Shown here one piece after another: positions 35,653-43,508 of a DNA stretch of 64,000 nt. A model generated the notes under the pieces. It ran no database searches. It saw nothing but the letters and a program-made list of their open reading frames with translations, and was not told the origin of the DNA. Source of the DNA: Streptomyces poonensis (GTDB lineage: Bacteria > Actinomycetota > Actinomycetes > Streptomycetales > Streptomycetaceae); the NCBI RefSeq assembly GCF_014650915.1, contig NZ_BMVW01000005.1, positions 124,001-188,000 on the forward strand. Reading direction: 5' to 3'. The stretch's first letter is position 1. Each line of letters starts with the position of its first letter. Made by a program: the position numbers and the translations under genes.

Positions 35653-36768
35653 GTGCGGCCGAGCTCTCGACAAACCCTGACCGGTGGTCGGGGAACGCAA
35701 TCTCGCCCCCGCGCGGGTCTGATCTCGGGGTACGTTTTCAGGGTCATACGGGAACAGCAGGGCCTCACCCAGGAGGATGTGGCCGAGCGGCTGCAGGTGT
35801 CACCGGACACGATCGCGGGTTGGGAGAGCGGTCGACGGCCGCTCACCGCGGTACCCGTCGGGCAGATGCTCGTGCACCGTCACCGGCTGATGCGGCTGGG
35901 TATTCCACCGGCTCTGCTCAAGGCTCTGGAACGGGCCCTGGAAGCGGATGTCCTCCTTGCGAGCGCGCTCGATGAGCACGTACCCGTCGACGAGAGCCCG
36001 CTCGGCACCATGGTGATGCAGCGAGACCTCGTCGAGCTCCTCGCCTGGCCGCTCAACGGCGTACCGCCGCAGCCCGTCCGCGACCTCCCCGCGCCCCCGC
36101 GCTCGCGCCGGGGTCCCGCGCCCGCCGGACCCGAGCTGACCGCTGCCGACCGCGTCCGGTTCTTCGGCCGGCTGCGGCGGATCGCCGATGAGTCCCGCGG
36201 GGACGGGCGCTTCCTGCTCCGCCGCCAGGCCCTCTACCTCTCCGGATACGACAACGCGGCCGACACCGCCCAATGGCTGGCACAACAGCAGAGCACTGAG
36301 CGGTCGGGGGACTGGCTCACCCACTGGCTCAACTCACGCTCCGTGGCGGCCGTCGCCGCTCGCCGGGGCGACCGCGACCGCATGGGCCACTTCATCGACA
36401 GGGCCCTCACCGACGACGACGCAGGGGAGGCCGCGAACCTCAACTACTGGGCCTACTGGGTCGGCGAGACACCGCACCTCGAACTCTCCGACGACTTCAT
36501 CGCCGCACCCACGCCCGGCCCTTGGCCCGGACACAAACTGCTCGCCCATCTCGCCCAGGGCCTCACGCCGCATCACGGGTATGCCGATCTCAACATCCAC
36601 ACCGTGTGGGCTCTCCTCCAAATCCGCTCCCACCTGCTGCGTTCCGGAGCCGCTGGCCGGGTCCTGCGCGATCGGATTCCGGTGATGTTGGATAGCCAGG
36701 AGGTCTCCCCGCGCGGGCGGCGGGAGCTCGACAGCATCCGATACGCGATCCGCCTCACCGAGGCGTGA
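35653..36768 (+). CDS. XRE-family helix-turn-helix regulator
   Basis: 371 residues. The Cro/C1-type helix-turn-helix (about 27-85) reads IREQQGLTQEDVAERLQVSPDTIAGWESGRRP. The remainder is a long helical ligand or protein interaction domain resembling tetratricopeptide repeats, with RQALYLSGYD, RGDRDRMGHFIDRAL and NLNYWAYWVGE. The GTG at 35653 is chosen because GGAG lies five bases ahead; an earlier GTG at 35602 would only add low-complexity residues. The HD-domain gene follows after 13 bases, so the two form an operon. Confidence 0.85.
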   Translation: MRPSSRQTLTGGRGTQSRPRAGLISGYVFRVIREQQGLTQEDVAERLQVSPDTIAGWESGRRPLTAVPVGQMLVHRHRLMRLGIPPALLKALERALEADVLLASALDEHVPVDESPLGTMVMQRDLVELLAWPLNGVPPQPVRDLPAPPRSRRGPAPAGPELTAADRVRFFGRLRRIADESRGDGRFLLRRQALYLSGYDNAADTAQWLAQQQSTERSGDWLTHWLNSRSVAAVAARRGDRDRMGHFIDRALTDDDAGEAANLNYWAYWVGETPHLELSDDFIAAPTPGPWPGHKLLAHLAQGLTPHHGYADLNIHTVWALLQIRSHLLRSGAAGRVLRDRIPVMLDSQEVSPRGRRELDSIRYAIRLTEA

Positions 36769-36781
36769 GAGGAGTCCGACG

Positions 36782-37363
36782 GTGGCAGAAGATCTGGACG
36801 CAGTGGCGAGGTTTTTGTACGAGGCGGGCACGCTGAAGCACACCAGCCGCAGCGGTTGGTGGATGGCCGGCGTAAGGGACCCCGAGTCGGTCGCCGAACA
36901 CTCCTGGCGCACCGCCCTGATCGCGACGATCATCGCGAAGCTGGAGGGCGCCGACCCGTCCCGCGCCGCGTTCCTCGCCGTGTGGCACGACTCCCAGGAG
37001 ACCCGCACCGGCGACGTGAACTACCTCGGCAAGAAGTACTCCACCGAGGCCGACCCGCAGGCGGTCACCGCCGACCAGGTTGCGGGTATGCCGGAGGTTC
37101 TGGCCTCGGCGGTGCGTGATCTCGTCGCGGAGTACGAGGCGAAGGAATCCGCCGAGGCGATCTGTGCCCGGGACGCCGACAAACTGGAGTGCCTTATCCA
37201 GGGCGTCGAGTACAAGGCCCAGGGCTACGAGAACGCCCAGCGGTGGATCGACAACAGCCGCGGCCGGCTCGTCACCAAGACCGCAAACGAACTCGCCGAC
37301 GCGGTCCTGGAGACCGGATCCCTCGACTGGCTGCGCATGGCCCTCGGCGAGAAGCAGAACTGA
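36782..37363 (+). CDS. HD-domain phosphohydrolase
   Basis: 193 residues. Metal-binding His/Asp residues of the HD family are in place: His40 (PESVAEHSWR), His69-Asp70 (VWHDSQET) and Asp133 (ARDADKLE). Closest in layout to YfbR/HDDC2-type 5'-nucleotidases, which dephosphorylate deoxynucleoside monophosphates in the cytoplasm. The GTG start follows AGAGGAG by seven bases, just after the XRE gene. In an accessory setting with a regulator it could tune nucleotide pools, but a housekeeping nucleotidase role is equally likely. Confidence 0.85.
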   Translation: MAEDLDAVARFLYEAGTLKHTSRSGWWMAGVRDPESVAEHSWRTALIATIIAKLEGADPSRAAFLAVWHDSQETRTGDVNYLGKKYSTEADPQAVTADQVAGMPEVLASAVRDLVAEYEAKESAEAICARDADKLECLIQGVEYKAQGYENAQRWIDNSRGRLVTKTANELADAVLETGSLDWLRMALGEKQN

Positions 37364-37437
37364 TGTCAGCCGACGGCTGTCCACCACAGACCGACTCGGC
37401 GTATCACAGGGATTGTTGTGTCATTTTGACGAGAAGT

Positions 37438-37462
37438 CGAGTGAAGGTACTACTCCGGCGCC
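37438..37462. repeat. 25-base copy of the glnE 5' end
   Basis: CGAGTGAAGGTACT followed by ACTCCGGCGCC matches glnE 27769-27793 at 23 of 25 positions. It lies in the 224-base gap between the HD gene and the antitoxin gene and encodes nothing here. It may be a fossil of recombination or of an attachment site. Confidence 0.5.
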
Positions 37463-37587
37463 GCGGAGGCGCCCGGCACACCGTCGTCCACCGGCACTCA
37501 GGGCGTCCACCGGCTTCGGCGGGCGAAAAGCCCGTGCGCCGACGCGCCTCGGGCCCACCAAGGCGCATACCCCAGTATGCTCGCCAC

Positions 37588-37842
37588 ATGTCCGCTACGA
37601 CCCGCATCACTGTCACGCTGCCCACCGAGCAGGTGGCCGAGCTCAGGAAGCTGACGGACAACGTCTCCGGCTACGTGGCCGAGGCCGTGGCCCGCCAGAT
37701 CAGGCACCAGTTGCTCAGCGACGACCTGCGGCGCCACCAGGAGGAGCACGGCGCCTTCACGGACGAGGAGCTGGCGGAAGCCCGCGCCAGGATTCTCGAC
37801 CCCGCCGGCCCCGGCCTCTCCGGTCGCCCGGACGTTGTGTGA
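37588..37842 (+). CDS. Antitoxin of a VapBC-like pair
   Basis: 84 residues. A ribbon-helix-helix front (TRITVTLPTEQVAELRKL) would bind operator DNA as a dimer, and an acidic helical tail (ELAEARARI) would wrap the toxin. Stop and toxin start overlap (GTGTGA), so translation is coupled. Start ATG 37588 is chosen so that the beta strand is N-terminal. CcdA/VapB-type naming is approximate. Confidence 0.8.
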   Translation: MSATTRITVTLPTEQVAELRKLTDNVSGYVAEAVARQIRHQLLSDDLRRHQEEHGAFTDEELAEARARILDPAGPGLSGRPDVV

Positions 37843-38240
37843 GCACGCACTTCGAGACAGTCGTCCTGGACTCACAGGGACTGTCGGCCTGGGTCGCCCA
37901 GGACCGCAAGCTCCTGGCGATGCTCCAGGTCTTCCACGACATGGGAGCCGACTTCGTCATCGGCGCCAACACCATCGTGGAAGTCAGCCATGCGCGGGTG
38001 AATCTGCCGCGTCTCAACTGGACGCTCTCACGGGTCAAGGTCGAACCGGTCACCCAGCAGACGGCCAAGGCGGCGGCCGAGTTGCTCAAGACGGCGGGAC
38101 TGCACGGCCACAAGTACGCCATCGACGCCACCGTGGCGGAAATGGCCATGCGCCAGCCGGGCCCGGTGGCCCTGCTGACGTCCGACATCGATGACATGAG
38201 CAGGTTGTGCGGGGATCACGTACGGCTCATCGGCCTGTAG
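37839..38240 (+). CDS. PIN-domain ribonuclease toxin (VapC-like)
   Basis: 133 residues with the acidic residues of a PIN nuclease: Asp in VVLDSQGL, Glu in TIVEVSHAR, Asp in YAIDATVAE and Asp in LTSDIDDMS. Such toxins cleave RNA, often tRNA, in the cytoplasm and are neutralised by the upstream antitoxin. GTG 37839 overlaps the antitoxin stop. Length is normal for the family. The pair sits at the right edge of the accessory stretch. Confidence 0.83.
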   Translation: MSTHFETVVLDSQGLSAWVAQDRKLLAMLQVFHDMGADFVIGANTIVEVSHARVNLPRLNWTLSRVKVEPVTQQTAKAAAELLKTAGLHGHKYAIDATVAEMAMRQPGPVALLTSDIDDMSRLCGDHVRLIGL

Positions 38241-38309
38241 TGACCCTCGGCATGAGGGCCGACGGTCATCAACCGTCGGCCCCGTCGCCGATCATGGGGT
38301 AACCCACCC

Positions 38310-38397
38310 CTACAGCACCGGCAGGTTCTTCCGCAGCTCGAACGCGGACATTTCGGATCGGTACTCCTCCCCCTCCCGCCGCTTGTTGCGCAGGAAG
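38310..38397 (-). pseudogene. Fragment of the glnA2 3' end
   Basis: 88 bases that match the last 88 bases of the intact glnA2 gene (39185-39272) at 79 positions (90 percent), in the same orientation and ending at an equivalent stop codon. Translated, it ends FELRKNLPVL like GlnA2, with substitutions upstream (RREGEEYRSEMSA for RQEWEEYRSEVTA). Homology stops abruptly at both ends. The divergence shows it is not a fresh local duplication; it is more like the gene end carried by an integrated element or left from one. Confidence 0.85.
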
Positions 38398-38636
38398 TGT
38401 TGTGGGCCCGAGAACACCGCATCCCATCGGCGTCTCTGCAGCACTGACAGCCATCCAGGCAGTTGTAACCGGATCCGCCGGACCCGTCGGATCAAGACCG
38501 TACGGCCCGAACCCAACCGCAGAGTCGGGAGGAGAAGCCGGCGGCACCGGACAGACCGTCGTCCTGGTGGTGGCGCTCCGGGGGCTTCATCGGCTTGGGT
38601 GGGCGGGACCGGCTCGCCTGATGCGGAGGAGCAGAC

Positions 38637-39083
38637 ATGCAGTACACACTCGAAGTGATCCCGTTGCCCGTCAGCGACATCGACCGGTCCCGCGACTTCT
38701 ACCGGGACAAGGTCGGCTTCCACGTCGACATCGACCAGGAGGTCCTCTCGGGCATGCGCCTCGTCCAGCTGACGCCCCCGGGCTCCGGCTGCTCGGTCCT
38801 CCTAGCCCAGGACGCCTTCTGGGACGCGGCGCTGCAGGGCCCGAAGCCGCAGCCCGGCTCCTACCGGGGCCTCCAGCTGTGCGTGTCCGACATCAAGGCG
38901 GCGCGTGCCGAACTGCTCGACCGGGGTCTGGAGGTGTCGGAGCCGGTGGAGTACGCACCCACCGACGGCGCCACGTTCATGTACTTCACGGACCCGGACG
39001 GCAACGGGTGGGCGATCCAGGAGTACCGGCAGCGTGCGGAGAAGCCGCTGCACAAGCTGCTGACCGAGCTCGCGGAGCGCTAG
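38637..39083 (+). CDS. VOC-family (glyoxalase-like) protein
   Basis: 148 residues with two beta-alpha-beta-beta-beta modules of the vicinal-oxygen-chelate fold: VIPLPVSDIDRSRDFYRDKVGF at the front and TFMYFTDPDGNGWAIQEY at the back. It would bind a metal and act on a small molecule as lyase, dioxygenase or resistance protein; the substrate is unknown. Good ribosome site GCGGAGGAGC before the ATG. It is enclosed between the glnA2 fragment and the intact glnA2 3' end. Confidence 0.88.
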   Translation: MQYTLEVIPLPVSDIDRSRDFYRDKVGFHVDIDQEVLSGMRLVQLTPPGSGCSVLLAQDAFWDAALQGPKPQPGSYRGLQLCVSDIKAARAELLDRGLEVSEPVEYAPTDGATFMYFTDPDGNGWAIQEYRQRAEKPLHKLLTELAER

Positions 39084-39184
39084 CGGCGGGCCTCCGGCAG
39101 GAACACTGGCCCCCCCGGGAGACCCCGGCGGGGCCGGACGCCTGCGGGCGCGCCCGCGGGAGTGGCCCCGCGGGCGGCGTACGC

Positions 39185-40546
39185 CTACAGCACCGGCAGA
39201 TTCTTCCGCAGCTCGAACGCCGTCACCTCGGACCGGTACTCCTCCCACTCCTGCCGCTTGTTCCGCAGGAAGAAGTCGAAGACGTGCTCGCCGAGGGTCT
39301 CGGCCACCAGGTCGCTGCGCTCCATCAGCGTCAGGGACTCGCCCAGGTTCTGCGGGAGCGGTTCGATGCCCATCGCGCGGCGTTCGGCGTCCGAGAGGGC
39401 CCAGACGTCGTCCTCGGCGCCCGGCGGGAGCTCGTACCCTTCCTCGATGCCCTTCAGGCCTGCGGCGAGGAGCACCGCGTAGGCCAGATACGGGTTCGCG
39501 CCGGAATCGAGCGAGCGGACCTCCACCCTCGCCGAGCCCGTCTTGCCCGGCTTGTACATCGGCACGCGGACCAGGGCGGAGCGGTTGTTGTGGCCCCAGC
39601 AGATGTACGAGGGGGCCTCGCCGCCGGCGCCCGCGGTGCGCTCGGAGCCGCCCCAGATGCGCTTGTAGGAGTTGACCCACTGGTTCGTCACCGCGGAGAT
39701 CTCCGCCGCGTGCTTCAGCAGGCCCGCGATGAAGGAGCGGCCGACCTTGGAGAGCTGGTACTCGGCGCCCGACTCGTAGAACGCGTTTCGGTCACCTTCG
39801 AAGAGCGAGAGGTGGGTGTGCATGCCGCTGCCCGGGTACTCCGAGAACGGCTTCGGCATGAAGGTCGCCTGGACGCCCTGCTCCAGCGCCACCTGCTTCA
39901 TGATCAGGCGGAACGTCATGACGTTGTCGGCGGTGGACAGCGCGTCGGCGTAGCGCAGGTCGATCTCCTGCTGGCCGGGGGCGCCCTCGTGGTGGGAGAA
40001 CTCCACCGAGATGCCCATCGACTCCAGCATGGTGATCGCCGTGCGACGGAAGTCCATGCCGATGTTCTGCGGGGTGTGATCGAAGTAGCCGGAGTTGTCG
40101 GCGGGGGTGGGCACCGAGCCGTCCACCGGCTTGTCCTTGAGGAGGAAGAACTCGATCTCCGGGTGGGTGTAGAAGGTGAAGCCCAGGTCCGACGCCTTGG
40201 CGAGCGCTCGCTTCAGGACATAGCGCGGGTCCGCGAAGGACGGGGAGCCGTCGGGCATCAGGATGTCGCAGAACATACGGGCGGTACCCGGGGCCTCCGC
40301 GCGCCACGGCAGGACCTGGAACGTCGACGGGTCCGGCTTGGCGATCATGTCGGACTCGTAGACGCGGGCGAAACCCTCGATCGCGGAGCCGTCGAAGCCG
40401 ATACCCTCATCGAAAGCCTGTTCAAGCTCGGCCGGTGCCACGGCCACCGACTTGAGGAAGCCCAGCACGTCCGTGAACCACAGGCGTACGAACCGGATGT
40501 CGCGCTCCTCGAGCGTGCGGAGCACGAACTCCTGCTGCTTGTCCAT
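39185..40546 (-). CDS. glnA2: Glutamine synthetase-like enzyme GlnA2
   Basis: 453-residue type I glutamine synthetase fold. Visible features: DGSAIEGF, HPEIEFFL, the FMPKPFSEYPGSGMHTHLSLF segment with metal and ATP ligands, and NRSALVRVP. The sequence matches what I know of Streptomyces GlnA2, which has been described as a gamma-glutamylpolyamine synthetase rather than the main glutamine synthetase. The ATG at 40546 is chosen (GGAAG upstream) over an in-frame start 36 bases earlier. A diverged copy of its 3' end lies 0.87 kb downstream. It diverges from hmp. Confidence 0.9.
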   Translation of the reverse strand: MDKQQEFVLRTLEERDIRFVRLWFTDVLGFLKSVAVAPAELEQAFDEGIGFDGSAIEGFARVYESDMIAKPDPSTFQVLPWRAEAPGTARMFCDILMPDGSPSFADPRYVLKRALAKASDLGFTFYTHPEIEFFLLKDKPVDGSVPTPADNSGYFDHTPQNIGMDFRRTAITMLESMGISVEFSHHEGAPGQQEIDLRYADALSTADNVMTFRLIMKQVALEQGVQATFMPKPFSEYPGSGMHTHLSLFEGDRNAFYESGAEYQLSKVGRSFIAGLLKHAAEISAVTNQWVNSYKRIWGGSERTAGAGGEAPSYICWGHNNRSALVRVPMYKPGKTGSARVEVRSLDSGANPYLAYAVLLAAGLKGIEEGYELPPGAEDDVWALSDAERRAMGIEPLPQNLGESLTLMERSDLVAETLGEHVFDFFLRNKRQEWEEYRSEVTAFELRKNLPVL

Positions 40547-40793
40547 CTCTAGCTTCCACCCATCCTTGCTGGTCAGGCCCACTGCCCCGGATCACGGGAG
40601 AGGTCCGGCACCTGAGCATCCCACCACAACACCATTTCATGCGCGTTGCGCACCTTGATCGGCTGAGCGACCGCCGCTCGAACGCCCCGCGTACGACAGG
40701 TGTACGGCTCCGGTGTCCATCTTGCCCGCTCGCTCCCGGCTCTGTAATGGACGGTCCGCGGCGGCTCCCCTCACTTCCGATTTACGACGGTTT

Positions 40794-40816
40794 AATTTGC
40801 ATCTGAGATGCAAGTT
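40794..40816. promoter_or_regulatory. NsrR-type operator of hmp
   Basis: A 23-base site with the perfect inner palindrome TTGCATCT-G-AGATGCAA (40797-40813) flanked by AA and GTT. The arrangement, two half-sites around one central base with the GCATCTGAGAT core, is that of the NsrR site known in Streptomyces. It lies 50-72 bases before the hmp start, in a promoter position. Confidence 0.8.
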
Positions 40817-40865
40817 TCAATACCGTGTGAAGAAATCGCGGAGCAGTCGAGTCCGAGGAGTCCTC

Positions 40866-42059
40866 ATGCTGTCCGAACAGTCCGCAGCCACTGTGCGCGC
40901 CACCCTTCCCGCCGTCGGGGGCGCCATCGGCGAGATCACCGAGCTCTTCTACAGCAGACTGTTCGACGCCCACCCGGACCTGCTGCGTGACCTGTTCAAC
41001 CGAGGCAACCAGGCCGCCGGCACCCAGCGCCAGGCCCTCGCCGGCTCCATCGCCGCCTTCGCCACGTACCTCGTCGAGCACCCGGACGACCGGCCCGACG
41101 TGATGCTCGGCCGCATCGCCCACAAACACGCCTCCCTGGGTGTCGCCCCCGAGCAGTACGACGTGGTGTACGAGCACCTCTTCGCCGCCATCGCCGAGGT
41201 CCTCGGCGACGCCGTCACCCCGGAGGTCGCCGCCGCCTGGACGGACGTCTACTGGCTGATGGCGAACGCGCTGATCGCGATCGAGCGGCGGCTGTACGAG
41301 GAGAGCGGCAGCCAGGGCGTGGGCCGCGAGTGGGAGGTCGTCGGCCGCGTCGAGGACACGTCCGACGTGGTCGTCCTCGAACTCCGCCCGGCCGACGGCG
41401 AGCCCGCCCCCGCCCACCGCGCGGGACAGTACGTCTCCGTCCAGGTCACGCTCCCGGACGGGGCCCGGCAGATCCGCCAGTACAGCCTCGCCGGCGCGCC
41501 CGGCTCGGAGATCCGCCGGATCGCCGTGAAGCGGATCCACGGGGGCGACGGGCCTGACGGTGAGGTCTCGAACCACATCCACGCGCGCGTGCGGGTCGGC
41601 GACCGGCTGCACCTGTCCGCCCCGTACGGCGACCTCGTCCTGGACCAGGACGCCGGGGCGCCGCTGCTGCTCGCCTCCGCCGGTATCGGCATCACCCCGA
41701 TGATCGCCATGCTGGAGCAGCTGGTGGCGAGCGGCCACGAGGCCCCGGTCACCGTCGTGCACGGCGACCGCTCCGCCGCCGAGCACGCCCTGCGCGCCGA
41801 CCACGAGGCGTTCGCGGCCAAGCTCCCGGACGTCTCCGTGCACTTCTGGTACGAGCAGCCGGAAGCGGGCCACCCGGCCGACCGTACGGGTCTGGTCGAC
41901 CTGTCCGGGCTGGACGTTCCCGCGGGCACGCGCGCGTACCTGTGCGGTCCGCTGCCCTTCATGCGCGCGGTGCGCTCCCAGCTGATCGACAAGGGTGTGG
42001 CACCGGCCGACATCCACTACGAGGTGTTCGGTCCGGACCTCTGGCTCGCCCAGGGCTGA
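40866..42059 (+). CDS. hmp: Flavohaemoglobin (nitric oxide dioxygenase)
   Basis: 397 residues, the normal length. N-terminal globin (about 1-140) with distal Tyr in EITELFYSRLF and proximal His in GRIAHKHASLGV. FAD domain (about 150-255) with RQYSLAG. NAD domain (about 260-397) with ASAGIGITPMIAM and YLCGPLPFM. It oxidises NO to nitrate with NAD(P)H and O2 in the cytoplasm. The ATG at 40866 follows CCGAGGAG. It converges with nsrR and has an NsrR site in its promoter, so NO de-represses it. Confidence 0.95.
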   Translation: MLSEQSAATVRATLPAVGGAIGEITELFYSRLFDAHPDLLRDLFNRGNQAAGTQRQALAGSIAAFATYLVEHPDDRPDVMLGRIAHKHASLGVAPEQYDVVYEHLFAAIAEVLGDAVTPEVAAAWTDVYWLMANALIAIERRLYEESGSQGVGREWEVVGRVEDTSDVVVLELRPADGEPAPAHRAGQYVSVQVTLPDGARQIRQYSLAGAPGSEIRRIAVKRIHGGDGPDGEVSNHIHARVRVGDRLHLSAPYGDLVLDQDAGAPLLLASAGIGITPMIAMLEQLVASGHEAPVTVVHGDRSAAEHALRADHEAFAAKLPDVSVHFWYEQPEAGHPADRTGLVDLSGLDVPAGTRAYLCGPLPFMRAVRSQLIDKGVAPADIHYEVFGPDLWLAQG

Positions 42060-42100
42060 ACCGTCCGGACCATCCGGACCAAGCAGACCAACCGGACCGC

Positions 42101-42550
42101 CTAGACCGGCGGCGTCCGGGAGATGTCCAGCAGCAGCGAACCGGTCGGCCCGGCCACCATGTCCGCCACCGTCAACGGGTCCAGCGAGGCGAAGAACGCC
42201 TCCTGGGCCCGTCGCAGTGCGCCGCGCAGCCGGCACCCGGAGCTCAGCGGGCAGCCCGTCGGTCCCGTTCCCTCGCAGTCGACCACGTCACCCTCCCCCT
42301 CGAAGGCGCGCACGATCCGGCCGACCGACGCCGCACGGCCCTCCTCGGTGAGCGCGAGACCGCCGCCCCGGCCGCGCCGGGCGGCGACCAGGCCCATGTG
42401 CTGGAGTTCGGCCACGACCTTGGCGGTGTGCGTGTATGGGACGTGCATGTCCGCCGCGACCTCACGGGTCGTCGGGGTGGACCCGCCGTCCGCGACGGCG
42501 AGCCGCATCAGGACGCGCAGGGCGAGGTCGGTGGAGCGCAGCAGCCGCAT
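42101..42550 (-). CDS. nsrR: Rrf2-family nitric-oxide sensor repressor NsrR
   Basis: 149 residues. Winged helix-turn-helix front (LRVLMRLAVADGG ... TTREVAADMHVPYTHTAKVV) and the three cluster cysteines Cys92, Cys100 and Cys106 in DCEGTGPTGCPLSSGCRLRG. Asp8, known as the fourth cluster ligand in Streptomyces NsrR, is present in STDLA. It binds a [4Fe-4S] cluster and represses hmp until NO destroys the cluster. Its own promoter holds a similar site, so it is autoregulated. The ATG follows TAGGGAGC. Confidence 0.93.
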   Translation of the reverse strand: MRLLRSTDLALRVLMRLAVADGGSTPTTREVAADMHVPYTHTAKVVAELQHMGLVAARRGRGGGLALTEEGRAASVGRIVRAFEGEGDVVDCEGTGPTGCPLSSGCRLRGALRRAQEAFFASLDPLTVADMVAGPTGSLLLDISRTPPV

Positions 42551-42566
42551 GCTCCCTACCGTAGGT

Positions 42567-42583
42567 AATCCGCATCTGCGGTT
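42567..42583. promoter_or_regulatory. NsrR-type operator of nsrR
   Basis: AATCCGCATCTGCGGTT holds the perfect palindrome CCGCA-TC-TGCGG and the GCATCTG core shared with the hmp operator. It lies 17 bases ahead of the nsrR start, where binding would block its own transcription. Confidence 0.7.
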
Positions 42584-42770
42584 CAAAATATCCGCGCGGC
42601 ACTTGCCCGCCACCTGTCCGGTACTCGCCCGGAGTGTGTCCGGTACTCGCCCGGCGCCTGTCCGGCGCTCGTCCCCGCCGGGCCATTCCTGCGGCCACCC
42701 TGCAAATCAGGCCTCAGTTGACATTACGATCAGCTGACCCGACCGTCCCAGCCTCCCCGAAGGACTCAGC

Positions 42771-43424
42771 ATGGGTTCCGCCAAGAAGAACTCCTCGACG
42801 CGCCAGGCGCGCATAGCGGAGATGCGCCGCGCCGAGCAGGCCCGTGAGCGCCGCAACCGCCTCCTCACGATCGGCACGAGCGTCGTCATAGTCGCCGGTC
42901 TCGTCGTCGGCGGGACCTTCCTGATCCGTTCCCAGTCGGACGACGGCGGCAAGGCGGACGCCTCCAAGGGCAAGTTCGTCACCGGCTCCGACGGCGTGAA
43001 GACGTGGGACGGCGAGCTGACCCAGAACCACGTCCAGAACACGGTGGACTACCTGATGAACCCCCCTGTCGGCGGCGACCACAATGCCGTCTGGCAGAAC
43101 TGCAACGGCGACGTCTACACCGACGAGCTCAAGAACGAGCACGCCGTGCACTCCCTCGAGCACGGCTCGGTCTGGGTGACGTACAACGACAAGGCGCCCG
43201 AGGCCGACGTCAAGGCGCTCACCGAGCGGGTGAAGAAGACCCCGTACAGCCTGATGAGCCCGGTCGAGGACCAGAAGGACCCGATCATGCTGTCCGCGTG
43301 GGGCCACCAGCGCACGGTGAAGAGCGCGACCGACCCGGACGTCGACAAGTTCTTCGAGAAGTACCTCCAGGGCGAGCAGACCCCCGAGCCGGGCGCCCCC
43401 TGCACCGGCGGTGTCTCCAAGTGA
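42771..43424 (+). CDS. DUF3105 membrane-anchored protein
   Basis: 217 residues. A strongly basic front (to about residue 30) precedes one membrane helix (LLTIGTSVVIVAGLVVGGTFLI), and the C-terminal domain is extracellular. It has the DUF3105 signature: PPVGGDHNAVWQNCNG, HAVHSLEHGSVWVTY and LSAWGHQ, rich in His, with two Cys (NCNG and PCTGG). The clustered His/Cys hint at metal binding, but no function is known. It pairs with the DUF305 gene downstream, an arrangement common in actinomycetes. Confidence 0.88.
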   Translation: MGSAKKNSSTRQARIAEMRRAEQARERRNRLLTIGTSVVIVAGLVVGGTFLIRSQSDDGGKADASKGKFVTGSDGVKTWDGELTQNHVQNTVDYLMNPPVGGDHNAVWQNCNGDVYTDELKNEHAVHSLEHGSVWVTYNDKAPEADVKALTERVKKTPYSLMSPVEDQKDPIMLSAWGHQRTVKSATDPDVDKFFEKYLQGEQTPEPGAPCTGGVSK

Positions 43425-43460
43425 CCGCGGTCGGTGACGGCGGACCGGCACGGTGAACAC

Positions 43461-43508
43461 GATGAAGCGGTGGGCATGATGAAGCGGTGGGCACGATGAA
43501 GCGGGGCG
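43461..43508. repeat. 17-bp tandem repeat before the DUF305 start
   Basis: Three units of GATGAAGCGGTGGGCAY (43461-43477, 43478-43494, and a third beginning at 43495 that changes into coding sequence). Each carries an ATGAAGCGG start-like string, but the 17-base period places them in different frames, so only the last is in frame with the gene. Confidence 0.8.
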
